Positions 1-12,200 of a DNA stretch of 64,000 nucleotides are shown one piece after another (within the stretch, counting starts at the first letter, position 1; every line of letters begins with the position of its first letter). The DNA is from Brachionus manjavacas. Lineage: Eukaryota; Rotifera; Eurotatoria; Ploima; Brachionidae. A model generated the notes under the pieces. That model had not been told where the DNA came from. It was given only the letters and a program-made list of their open reading frames with translations, and did not search any database. A program made the translations under genes and the position numbers. Location of the stretch: assembly GCA_019054805.1 (NCBI GenBank), contig JAHQIY010000041.1, positions 248,001-312,000 of the forward strand, written 5' to 3'.

Positions 1-99
1 ACACTTGGATTGTTAAAATTATTTTTTCTTGTTTTTCTTTTGTCATTGATCCAAGAATACAAAACTTTAATTACTTAACAGTTCCATCCTTTTTATATT

Positions 100-990
100 C
101 TCGATTGCTTAAGAAAATTCTGTTAATTTTATCATTTATATTTTCTTCGAGATCTTCTTGGTTTTTTATGATTCCATTATCACTTATTTATTTCTTTAGT
201 CCACCAAGGATGGATTTCTTACCATTTTTTTTTCACTTTGCCTTGATTCATTTTATAGACATTCCAGAATTTCTCTAGTAAATTAATTGATCATCAGCCT
301 CTTCATAAATGCAGTTTTCTTTTAGTAACATCATTTCAGTATTTTCCATATCTAGGACATGCATGTTATGGCTTTCTTTGTTTTGATGTTTTGTTTTAAG
401 ACCCATGATTCTTTTGATTATGGTTCCTTCAGTTGTTTTTAGCTTTCTTTGATCTATTTGATTAATTTTTGGTGTTTCACAACCGTATTATAGGATACGT
501 CGACAGTATGTTTTGAAAAGCTGGAGTCTAATTTTGGTTTTGAGAATTCTGTCATTTATTCCAAGACCCCCAATGCAATTAGACTCTTTATTGTATTTCT
601 TATTCGTTATTGCATGTGATCGTCGTTTTTAAGCGATACTTTTTTGTCTCTCTGATTATTGTTGCCAAATATAATCAGATGAGTTTTATCAGGATTAAAC
701 TTGATCTCTTTTTTGGATCCGAATTTTTCACATATTTCCAAAGGTCTTTGTATTTTTTTCGTCGTCACTTATGATTATTATGTCGTCCAGATATAGTATT
801 ATACCAATTTGAAGATCTTGAATTTTGATTCAGATGTTTTCTTTTTCTACTAACTATACCAGTTCTTCAATGTATATTGCTGAAAGTTTGGGTAACAAAG
901 TACCACCCTTCTTTACGCTAATTGTTATCATAAAGATTTCCGATTTTTCACCTCCTTTTACCACATATCCCATCGTGCATCTATAATAAA
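100..990 (-). mobile_element. Decayed LINE (non-LTR retrotransposon), reverse transcriptase and thumb region
   Basis: Read on the minus strand, this gives a broken but recognisable reverse transcriptase. A stretch like the 'VKQG..LSP.LF.IYIEEL' motif lies near 850-930 and the catalytic box LYLDD near 783-800. A 'NPDKTHLIIFG' segment follows near 670-700, then a thumb segment resembling 'LFKTYCRPILYYGCE' near 480-520. Several stops and frame changes interrupt it, so it is a fossil copy. The 5' part (endonuclease) is absent and the 3' end may run off the window. The order of motifs fits CR1/RTE/jockey-like LINEs, but I cannot name the clade. Confidence 0.75.
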
Positions 991-2565
991 TTTTTAGATT
1001 TCTCCATATTAATAAAATTATAAGAAATATATTAGTTAGAGTATTACTAGGTTAAAATCAAACTAACTAAACAAACTGATTAAAACAAAATATCGTTTGA
1101 TTTAAAAAATATAAATTAACTTGAGATAAAGTTTTTCGTTTTATATTCAGATGGTCAATTCAAAGTAAAAAAAAGTATTATATGATCGAAAAAATTTTGT
1201 ATAGCATTTTTGTAAAATAATTTAGAAATTTTCAAAATTAGTGATAATTCTTTTTATTTAAAATTTCTTTATATCATCTTTCTAAAATTTATTTTTGTTT
1301 AGATCTTTTGATAATACCATAATTTAATTTAAATAAATTTTACATTTATCATTAATTTTTTAAAAGAACCCAAAGGATCTTTTAGGAAGTCTTTAAGAAT
1401 TCTAAGCTTTCCCTGAAAATACTTCTTAGAACTTACCGGAACAGATACTGTTTTAGATCTTATCAAGAATTTTGTTTTAGATAGGATAGTTCGTTCTTAA
1501 TACCATTTTCTTCTTTGTCGCCTTGTTAAATTTTGTGCATTGTGTTACCACTTTTCTTTCCAAATCTACAAATTGGTAAATGTATGAATAAAATACCCCA
1601 GATTATCAAGATTTTACATAATAAGATTAATTAACTAATTTTAGACAGAGTAACTAAATTTTATAATTAATGAATTTAAATACTGACAACATATTAATTA
1701 AAATGACAGAATCAGATTAAAAAATAGAATAAAATCAAATAGATTGTCTTTTGTTTAACTCTTAAAAAGTCCCTTATCACTGTAGAAGGCAGATGTTGAA
1801 GTTACCCCATATTGCCATCAATTCCGACCCTGAAATTTAAAATTCTTGATCAAAAAATGAATTTTAATAATGGCTAAAAATTTTAAAAAATTTTTGGTAA
1901 GCAAAAAATATTAAATTTGTGAATAAAAAATATCATGCCTTTAAATAAACAATACCTACTGTTTTAAGAGGCAAGGTAATAAAATAATTTTAAAAGTAAA
2001 GGTTAAGAATATTAAGATAAATTTCAAGTTAATCTTAAAAACATTAAATTAAAATAAAATATTTGTGTCATTTTAATTCAATGAAAATGAAAAATTTAAA
2101 GAGGTAACTTTTAATCTTCAGAATTCGCTTGTACAAGACTTAAAAAAAGTCAAATCGAAATTAGACGAATAATTTTTGCTAATCTAAAATTTTGAAAATA
2201 AATTATAAAGCTCACATAAAATTAAATTTCTATTGCTTTTCGGCCCAACCATCTATCTAAACATAATCTAGATTTTAAATCAAGTCATAATTTCCATAAA
2301 TTCAAATTGCATCTTACTTAATTTGTACGAACACAACAAACGCTTGAAAACAAGTTTTTTTAGATTTTTAAAAATTTTATCTCAAGCCCTAATCATTTGA
2401 AAAAAATTAGAACGATGCTGCCTTATTTGGCTCTCCAATTTCGTATTTGTATTTCACGCTTGATAATATAAAATATCAGATAAAAATAAATATTTTCAAA
2501 TTATTTTTTTTCTCTAGTTCACTTTAATTTACCTTTTCAGAAAAAAAATTTTACCAAGATCTAAC
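991..2565. other. AT-rich intergenic stretch, no gene seen
   Basis: Very AT-rich sequence with frequent stops in all frames. The last 50 bases before the next gene contain a pyrimidine tract ending in TTTTCAG just ahead of the NDRG start. This could be a 5'-UTR intron or a trans-splice acceptor, but it is only a weak signal. Confidence 0.5.
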
Positions 2566-4069
2566 ATGGCTGATTTTGAGCTTACTGGTATCGAAATAAA
2601 AGACACTTATTTGCCCAACAACAATCCAAAGCTGTCAATCGAAGAGGCTTTTGTCAGAACTCGATATGGACAAATTTTTGTTACCATCCAAGGTAGCAGA
2701 GGAAAAACCCCAATAATCACTTATCCAGATATTGGTCTTAGTTGTAAAATACCATTTGTTTGAATCTTTGTCAAATTTTTATTTAATTATTAAGCCAAAA
2801 GTCAGTTTCATGATTTTTTCGATTACCCTGACAATCAATCTCTGATGGAATCATTTTGCTGCTATCATATCAATGCTCTTGGTCAAGAAGAAAATGCGCC
2901 AGCACTTCCCCAAAAGTACTCTCTACCAAATCCATGTCAGCACAATTAATTAATTTTATTCTAAATTTAAGTTTTGTGTATCCAACTTGTGACCAGTTGG
3001 CTGAAACTGTCGTTGATGTAATCAACCATTTCAAGTATTTAATCATCAAGATTTTAGATTGTCTGAAAAATTGAATTTTAAATGTTTAGTCTGAAAGCTG
3101 TGATCTGTTTTGGCGTTGGCTTAGGAGCCAATATTTTGTCCCGATTTTGCGTAAGACAATGGGGACATAAAATGAAAGAGAGAGAATTTAATTAATTTTT
3201 TTAAAGCTACTCCATCCAGACCTGGTAAACGGATGTATCTTGTTGAATTGTGTGTCAACTAAATGTGGCTGGGTCGAATGGGGATACCAGAAATGGAACA
3301 GATGGTATTTGAGTAGTGGTCAGTACACGGAATTTACCAACAATTATCTCTTGTGGCACCACTTTGGCTACGTATGCACTCAAACAAAATTTGAGTCCAA
3401 ATTTTTTGCCACTTATTTTTTTATTAAAGAAAACTTGGGAAAATAACCATGATTTAGTGCAAACCTATTCAGACATATTTTCTAGATGCAATCCAGTCAA
3501 TTTGAGTCTGCTGATCAATAGTTATATAAAGTAACTACTTCATAATTAGAGTTAAGGTAAATAAAATTTTGATATTTTTTTAAGTCGCACTGATTTAGGT
3601 TTACAAAGACCAGAATTTGAGCACTCGCCCAAAGAGCACAAGTACAACTTTAGATGCTCTGTTCTGAACGTGATGGGAGACGAGTCGCCACATGATGATG
3701 ATGTTGTGGATACCAATGGTCGTTTGGACCCGTCCAAGTCAGCATTTGTTAAATTTGCCGATTGTGGTGGCATGATTCTTGAAGAGCAGCCGGCAAAAAT
3801 GTCCGAAGCTCTGAGACACTTTTTGCAAGGACTTGGCTATGGTAAGCAATATATTTTTGAGTCTAAATTTCTCTAAATTGATCGTCGCTTAAGTTCCACA
3901 CTTGAGCATTACAACACATTCGCTGGTAAATCGTCACAGCGAACAAGCTATTAAGCTCAAGCTACTGCATCAAAGTGCTGAGGAGAGCAGACTTTTGGAA
4001 GAGAGTGTCTCACTTGCCAATGTACCAATTTCACTTGAGGAAAACAAAAATCAAAATCAAATCGCTTGA
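2566..4069 (+). CDS. NDRG: NDRG family protein, 8 exons, 374 aa
   Basis: This encodes an N-myc downstream-regulated gene protein, an alpha/beta-hydrolase-fold family thought to lack hydrolase activity and linked to stress response, differentiation and vesicle traffic. I assembled the exons by eye: 2566-2757, 2806-2915, 2972-3034, 3090-3150, 3207-3371, 3430-3530, 3585-3841 and 3894-4069. All seven introns are GT-AG, 43-58 bp long, and keep frame to TGA at 4067-4069. Family landmarks appear in order: RYGQIFVTIQG with PDIGLSCK near the N terminus, 'HINALGQEENAP', 'YPTCDQLAETV', 'ICFGVGLGANIL', 'GWVEWGYQKWN', 'VMGDESPHDDDVV' and 'FADCGGMILEEQP...FLQGLGY'. The length is normal for the family. The tail after the fold is short and Glu/Gln/Asn-rich, without the long Ser/Thr phospho-repeats of some vertebrate members. 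The ATG follows a purine-rich leader. Confidence 0.93.
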
Positions 4070-7000
4070 ATTTCCATTCATTTCATTGCCAGATTTTAAA
4101 CTTTTTTCAAAACATAATTAAAACTGATTCTGTAAATAATGAATCTTTTATTTAGATAAAAAATTTGATACAAGCCATCAAGTTGTCGAGTTTTTGAAAA
4201 AAAATATTTGTTTATGATCAATTTTTACAACTCTTATCCCAAAAATAATAAATTTTTAAATCGGTCAGTATTTTGCTTTTGCAACAAATCTAAAAAAAAT
4301 TATTTAAAATTGAACATTTTGATAGAAAAAATTTTTTTTTATATTTTTTTTTGAATTTAAATTTATTTATTCTTTAAGTTTCCGAAAAAGTAATCTATAA
4401 AAAATCATATCGATTTTTAATCCGAAACTTTTTCTTTCCTAAATATCATAATTATACATTAATTATTTTAAAAAATTAACTTTCTTAAATATTAATTTAA
4501 TTTGTGAAATCCTTAAAGCCCTTTAAAGAATGAATCTATCTCTTTTTATCATTCGAACATTGAACTCAGCATTGTCTTCATTTTCGGGGCTCAAGATCTC
4601 GTCTTAAAGTTCCGTTTCGCCTAATAATTGTCCATCAGAAATAGTCATATTTTCGAATAAAAGATAAAGATTGATCAACGAAATTTCAAGATTTTGAGTT
4701 ATTTTAAAATAAAATTTAATTTTGATCTTTTTCTTAATGCATTTAATTTTAAAGATAATATTAAATTTATTATTCAAAATGAAAATAAAAAATATTTTCC
4801 GAACAATTATTTTCAATTAGCATCTTTTATAAGAAGATAAAAATTTTTTTGATTTCTATAATTTATCTTGATTTTGTTTTTTAAACTGAGTCATCAATAA
4901 ATAACATCTGGAATCCATCAGCCAGAATCAAGGAAAAATGAAATTTTTGTAGTTATTATGGTGGCTAAGCAAGTGTTGGACTTTGGACTTTTTGGACCTA
5001 TTTGGACTTTTTAACAACTCTGATATTTTTTTTGTTAAATTTTTGAAATCTTCACTTTGACTATTTTTCATTTTAAATAATGATAATGATAAAAGTGAAA
5101 AGTTACGGCAGGAGACCTACGAAGTGAGATTAGCTTTAGTGTCACTCTGGTAGCTGTCTTTCCTTTAAAACAAATACCTTACCAAAGTTCTTTTTTCATG
5201 ATTTAATTGTCTAATCTCAGGAACAAATTTAGCTGCACGGCATCGTATTTTTTCTAATATATCTATATTTTTTTTCAAATATGGATTCCAAGGAGCGTAA
5301 TCCAAGAGGGGCTTTTAATAAAAAGTTACATCTGTAAAAGTGTTAATTGACCAGCACTTGGAAATTTGTAAAAGTTTACAAAAAATATTATAATATTAAA
5401 GTAAATTCCGAGGTCTCGCTCAATGTCTGTTTTTTGCATTTGGGAATTTTCCTTTTGAAATTTATTTCTGTGAAGTTTTGATTTTTAAAAGAACAAATTT
5501 ATGGCAAATTGAAGTTAATGATCAAATGTAAATTTCAGATCAAAATTTTTAGTTTTTGATTTAAAAAAAAAGTTATTTTTTATAAATTTTTTAAATACTA
5601 AATTTTTAAACCTTATTAAACATGATTTGTTTAATCTTTAATTGGGAAGAAAATGATATGAATTTTTTTCTTTAGTAAAATAAAATCTAAATCAATATTT
5701 TTAAGTTTTGCAATACCAAATTTAACTTTGTTTCGCTGTAATATATTTTGATTAATTTTGAAATAATATTTGAAGCCATAATTTGGATGCTTTAATATGG
5801 ATTTTAAATTTGTCTTTAAAATTTTCAAATAAATTTTTTATAAAAATCAATTATAGATCAATTGGAAAAAAAAGAAGCTTTTTCTGACATTTATATTTTA
5901 ATCTTTTAAGTTTTGATCATGTAATCATGATCATGAACTTCAAGTTGCCCAAATTTATAGTGGATATCAATTTGGTGTTAATTGACGATCGAGTGGAAAA
6001 CTCAATTGATAAGCACTCAAAAGACTTTTTTTATATTTCTTACGTACAATAACATTAAAGATTAAAAGATTTAAAAAAAAATTTTTCTTAAATCCAAAAT
6101 TTTTTTAATAAAATTGAATTGTTTTAAGCTAAAGTTTTTTATTTTTCAATAGTGCAAATTTACAAAAAATCATATAAAATTCTTAAAATTCAATAAAAAA
6201 TTATTTTATTTTTAATTTGCGTTTATTAATTTTTTCGTAATTAATTTATAATTAAAAAAAAATACTGACTAAAATCAATACCCCAAATTTTGAATAATTT
6301 TAAATCAAAATTTGCAAAAAATGACCAAAAGACGATATTGGGTCTGTCCAAATAAATGCGACAAAAATTAAATTTTATTTATAAAAAAAGTTTTTCTCAA
6401 TTCATTTGGTGATAACTTGTTTAGAAAAGTAATTCTCTTTTTTTTGTACATAAAATATAATTTTGATTCTAATAAATTTTGTTTAAAATTTTGGGTATCA
6501 CAAATAAACACGCCTTAAGAAAAAATAAAAATTTTATTTTGTGGTCTTTCTTTTTGCAATAATTCTACTTTTTACCATGCTTATTCGTCCTTTTATCTAA
6601 AACTCTATTTAACTGGCCTTGTTAGAAAAATCCTTAGAAAAGCTCTGCAATTTATTGTATATTTTAATCAATTGACTTTTCATGATGTTGATTTCACTAA
6701 AAATTGAAGAGTTTTTGCAGAGTTTAGAATTTAAAAATTAAAAATTTGAATTTGATTTGAATTGTAATGTTTGCAGAACCATTTTTGTACAATTAGAAAT
6801 AAAATTTTTCTTTTTTGTACTAAAATTTCACATTGCTGTATTCAATATGTTTTGCTTATATTTTTGGTGGTAGAAAAAATATTTTTTTCTATAGAATTTT
6901 TGTTTTCCAAAAGTCGAATAAAAAAAATAGAAAAATTTTTTTAAAAAAATAAGTTTTGATTTTCTGATGATCAATTACAGTGTCTGATATAAAAACTCTG

Positions 7001-7104
7001 GGGGACTAAGTCACTCGTAAATCACGAGATCATGGATATATTTTACTAAAATTATTGACAAAATTTTTGGGAAAATTCGATTTAACTATTAAACAAATAG
7101 AATA
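4070..7104. other. Long AT-rich intergenic stretch, no gene seen
   Basis: Three kilobases of AT-rich DNA between NDRG and the pogo remnant. A short stretch of normal composition lies at about 4965-5310, with GGACTTTGGAC-type tandem similarity near 4980-5010. It has no sustained reading frame and I do not recognise it. Small open frames here are low-complexity Lys/Ile/Phe-rich. Confidence 0.5.
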
Positions 7105-7688
7105 TTATTGTGGATCTTCTTCTTCATTCTCAAAAATATCACGGTCATTAATGAAAATGTCATCAAGAATATCCAAATCTTCGAGATATCCATTTAAAAC
7201 TAAGACTTCATGAATCTTTTTATTCAATATCAGATGCAACTTTGAAGTACTTGTAATTCCACATGAGTCAATACTGTCTCTGATAAGATCTTCTTCGAAA
7301 TTCCTCCAAATTTCGGATATCCAATTTATCAAATTCACATTATCAGGGGATCTAAGAGTGCCAGCAGCAGTTTGTCCATTAATATACCAATCATTCCAAT
7401 TTCGATTTTAGTGATTTAAACCAGCAGACTTTGGCTGGTTTTAACAAATTGGTCAGCCTTGGTGGTATTGACTTTATTTTGACATTGTGTTTGTTAATTT
7501 CTCCGGTGATTCTTCAATTTCCTGTCTCTCCCTCGAATCCACTCTCTAAGCATTTTACACGTAATGCTAAAGGCTTTTGCTGTTTTTCTTTTACTTTTAA
7601 GTTGTTCAAATTTTTTAATTACATTAAGCTTAGAAGCTAAACGATATGACATTTTTACCATTTTTTGAAAGAAAGATAACAATTTCAA
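7105..7688 (-). mobile_element. Internally deleted pogo/Tigger-like DNA transposon
   Basis: Two parts of one transposase family sit next to each other on the minus strand. At 7688-7494 is an N-terminal psq/CENP-B-type helix-turn-helix: 'SYRLASKLNVIKKFEQ' followed by 'SITCKMLREWI'. Right after it, from about 7480 to 7105, is the C-terminal end of the DDE domain, readable as 'IPPRLTNLLKPAKVCWFKSL', then 'WNDWYINGQ', 'NLINWISEIW' and 'DSIDSCGIT', ending in an acidic tail before TAA. The catalytic middle is gone and the two halves are in different frames. The copy is therefore a deletion derivative that could move only with transposase supplied in trans. I found no terminal inverted repeats. Confidence 0.75.
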
Positions 7689-9284
7689 AAAAAATCTAAT
7701 TAAAATTAAAAATGGTTGTAAATTATTTTTAAAAAGATGGACTAGAGAATTTTTTTTTCAATAAAAAAATCACCTTTTTCAATAGTCAACCCTTTTTTAA
7801 TAGTCTCTTGAGTTAATCTAAATTTACCGATACATGGTCTCTTAAATCAGGCACTACGGTATAGTAAGATTACGTTAAACTAAAATATATCTATAATCAG
7901 TAATAAGTTTTTTTGTCAAATCGATAAAGGTGAGTTTTCTAAAGAAAAAATCTTTAATAAATCAATTTTTCTACAAATGTTCGCTGCACCATAAATCTTG
8001 ACTTATTTAAAAATGAATATCTCATCCTTCCGGTATTTTCACCTAATTTTTTGACCCTCAGCTTTCATTCTAGCGTGATATCTCACTGACCAAAATTTGT
8101 CAAAATTCAAAATTTGAATTAGAAAAGGGATCCCTTGGGGACGGTTTTGGTGGATTCTGATGAAATTCGTTCCTGGTACCTGTTTTGACCTTATTGCTAA
8201 AAAATAACAACAACTTTGTTTCAGCTCATTCCGATTATATTTGGCGGAAATACCGCGGAAAAAACGAGCTTTTTTCATTTGTTTGTCTTAAAACAGATAT
8301 AAGTTGGCAAGTGATATCCAAAGGACCCGAACAGACCACAAATTCTGGTAGAAGAAAATTTGGGACATTCTTGTATTTAAAGATTTTTTAATTAAGTTTT
8401 TTTTGCCAAAAAATCTCAAATAAACGTAGCCTTTTTTTTCAATATAAATTTTAATACATTTTTTTTTGCAAAAAGTATTTTGTTTTTTTTTTTAATTAGC
8501 GTTATACAAATGGTATTTTCCTATGACTTTTAACTTGACTTTTTCCTATGACTTTTAACTTTTAACCATATTTTTCAAGAAAACTTAGCTTTAAACATAT
8601 TATTTATATTAAATTGACCATTTTATTAAATTTTACTAATTGTTTGGTAAAATTAGGAATTTTTTTGGCAATCGTTATAAAAACTTGGTCTTTTACTAAT
8701 TAAATTTTGGGGCTCAAAGAGATTATATTTTGAGATTTTGGTCTGTAAATTATCATTCAATTTTTTTCAATTTTTTTTGACAAAAATTTAGGAAAAATTT
8801 AGTCAAAAATAATTTAAAAATTAAATTAAAAATTGTTTATTTTAAAAAATAACACAAAATGGCCAGTTCCTAAAACCAGATAAAAATTTGCTCGCCGAGA
8901 GCAAAATTAACAAAAATTAATGCTCAAATCACTCTCACAATGCACACATTGAAGCCAAATCTTTCTTTTCTCTTTTGAACTGTTTATACTATTTATTTTT
9001 GATTTCAAGAAAAAAAAACAAGAATAATAAATGATTATTATTCATAAGTTTTTGGGCAAAATGAAAACTTGATCTAATTCCATCAAGACTCGGCTCATTA
9101 ATCAAAAAGTTCATTTTTTATGATTAGTTCTCGAGAGCAAGCGCATTAATCTTTTGAACGAGTTGAAAAAATTTCTCCAAGAGTTTCCATTTAATTTATT
9201 TACCAAATTGGTTTTCTAAATTTAATAACATAGAAAATTAATTTTAGAGATTAAATTAGAATTTTTCCTTTAAAAAAAAATAAA
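7689..9284. other. Intergenic stretch upstream of calpain
   Basis: Mostly AT-rich. The segment 8030-8390 has ordinary composition and short open frames on both strands (79 codons minus, 68 codons plus) that I cannot place in any family. It may be a remnant of an unclassified repeat. No gene is supported. Confidence 0.45.
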
Positions 9285-12200
9285 ATGAGTTCACCATCGG
9301 TGAGTGTTCCTTTTTTTTAATTTAAAAAAAAAACGAAAAGTAAAACTTTTTTTAGACTCAGGCATATCCGTACAAAAACCAGGTGTATGAAGCGCTACGA
9401 CATCAGTTCAACTCAAACAACTTGTTCAACGACTGTGAGTTTCCTCCGACTGATCGTTCAATTTATTACACCCAGGCGCCGCCACGAGGCGTCACTTGGC
9501 GTCGTCCCCACCAGATTTGTCCCGATCCTCAATTCATTGGTACTCTCAATTAACCCATTTTTAAAGATTAATAAAATTTATCAGAACTCTTTTCCTTTAT
9601 TTTTTAGTTGGCGATGCATCTCGCTTTGATTTGGATCAAGGCTACTTGGGAAACTGCTGGTTCATTGCAGCCGTATCAATGATCACCCAGAGACCATTGA
9701 TATTCAATTTTGTAGTTCCTGGTGACCAAACATTCGACAAGCCTGGCTACAATGGGTTGTTTCACTTCAGATTTTGGCAGTTTGGCAAGTGGTACGATGT
9801 GGTGGTGGATGATTTTTTACCCGTGTTTCCGGACGGTCGTCTGGTGTTTTGCAGCAATCGGACAGAGCCAAACGAGTTCTGGAGCTGTCTGCTGGAGAAA
9901 GCGTACGCCAAATTGAGCTGGTCGTACGAAGGACTGGACGCTGGCCAGACCACAGACGCTCTTATTGACATGACTGGAGGAATTGAGGAGACTTATAATT
10001 TGAAGGAAGTGAACAGACAGGCTTTTTTTGATGTGCTGGGAAATGGGTTGGCGCACGACGCCATGATGGGCTGCTCGATAAACGCGGATCCGAGTGTCAG
10101 AGAGGCCAAGCTGGCCAATGGTTTGGTTAGGGGACATGCATATGCAATGACTGCAGTGGTCACTCTGAATGTGAATGGAAGAATGGTCAGGTTGGTTAGA
10201 TGCCGTAATCCGTGGGGCAATGAGGTTGAATGGAATGGCGCATGGTCGGATGGTGATGCTGTGTGGAATTCAATACCAATTGCTGATAGACAAAACTTGG
10301 GACAATTTGCCAAAGCTGATGGAGAATTTTGGGTATAAACAAATAAAACCGAAAAGTTTCAGTTTTTATTTTTTTTCGTTTGCAGATGACTTATGAAGAT
10401 TGGGTGATTAATTTTGACCAAATTCAGATATGTAACATTTCGCCTGATACACTGAGGTCTGCTCGAGCCGAGGCACCACAAAGTTTCAAATGGAATTGTA
10501 TTCAGTTCGATGGAGAATGGGTAAATGGTCGGTCGGCAGGTGGCTCTGGTCAAGGACATGATAAGGCCAGATATTGGATCAATGTAATTTTTTTTTTTTT
10601 AATTTTTCAAATTCAATCAATGAGCATTATTTTATGTCAATTTTCTTTTTGTTTGGTTTCTTCCAGCGGGTTTAGGTAGCAACTAATTTCTCTTATTTAG
10701 CCTACTCAGCTCGTCACCAAAGAGTGATTTTAAATTAGCAGACAAATTAGTATTCAATTATTTTTAGAAATTAATTAATGGCAAATAGGTAATTGGTAAG
10801 ATTTTTTTACCTTAAATTAATATGGAATTTTTTTAAAAATTTTATTTTTTTTATTTTTATAATAATTATTCATTTATTAATAATCTTTTAATAATCATAA
10901 ATACAAAGTTTGAATAAATTTTTTAATATTTTGATTTATTTTTGGCATGAAAAATATGCTCACTTTGTATTTTGATTATTAATAAGGATATTAATAAATG
11001 AATAATAATTAAAAAATTCAAAAAAAAATTTAAGTGAATGTAAAGATTAAAAGTATTGTTGATCTGTCAAAAAAAATATAGTTTTATATTATTAATTTTT
11101 ACTTAAAAAAATACCATTTAAATTAAAGGTAAAATATGTATTCATTAAATAAAAATCTTGCCAATTTTTACTTGAGTTTATTTATGTAAAAAATTAAGTA
11201 ATAATAATAATACTGAAAAAGAAAGAAAAAATTTTGTTTTTTTTTATTTTTTAGGAAAATAATGCTTTATTTCTAATAATTAGATAAAAAAATGAAAAGC
11301 GATACCACAAAATTTTTAAAAAGTTCCCCAATTATTAGAATTTTACTAAATTTTAAAATATTAATAAACACAAAATTTAATTTCAGTTTTTTTAATTTAT
11401 TGACAATTTTTCTACTAAGATAACAATTTTATTAAAATACTTATTTGTAAAACAAATTTTTTAAATTTGAGACTCTTTTTAATTGATGTAAAATTATAAC
11501 GAAAATAAGATGATAAAGTGTTTTTTTCTGATTTGAAGGAGCTTAGCTCGTTACAGATTAGTAAATAAATAAATAATAATAATTTTTTAAATGTCTAATT
11601 CGGTAATTATTAAAAAAAATTGTTTTTATTTATTTTGTAATTTAAGTTAAATTTGCTTTTTTTTTAAAAAAAAATAGTTTAGTCAATTTAATGCGAGAAC
11701 AAGTGAAGCAATTGATTTAATATTTCTCAAGTTTTGTGAAATCTATTCAAAATTTGATTTATATTTACATAAATATATGTGTTATTAATTTTTTTTTGAT
11801 TTATTTTTAATGTATATTTTTGATAATTGGGGAATTTTATTTAAAATCTGGGAGAAGGGGTACAGCTTAACTTGCTTTAACTGCACTCGAAGGGACTGGG
11901 TAAAACAGTGCGCTTTGGGAACTTACTCGATTATCTTTATATAAGTATAAGAGAATTAAAAAGAAGGAAAAAACAACATTCAACAATGATTTATCATTTA
12001 TTCTTTCAAAATAAATAATTTATCTGGAGTCAAATTTATTTATATTTAGTCTCGATCTACCTCGTAAAATAATTTATTATATGTAGTTAAAGTAGTATTA
12101 GTTGTAGTAAGAAAAGCTGCTGAATAATGGGTTGGGGTTTGATACTTCAAATTAAATCGGAAGCTAAATTTATTAAAAAAAATATACTTAAAGATTTTAT

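Noticed and set aside
7431-7640. 69-codon plus-strand frame over the pogo remnant
   Set aside because: Antisense of the recognised transposase segments.
8039-8391. Overlapping 79- and 68-codon frames upstream of calpain
   Set aside because: No family resemblance and mutual overlap on opposite strands. Noted only as an unclassified patch.
9762-10313. Antisense open frames across calpain exon 3 (for example 9817-10137 and 9993-10313 minus)
   Set aside because: Shadows of a conserved coding exon; their translations show no recognisable domain.
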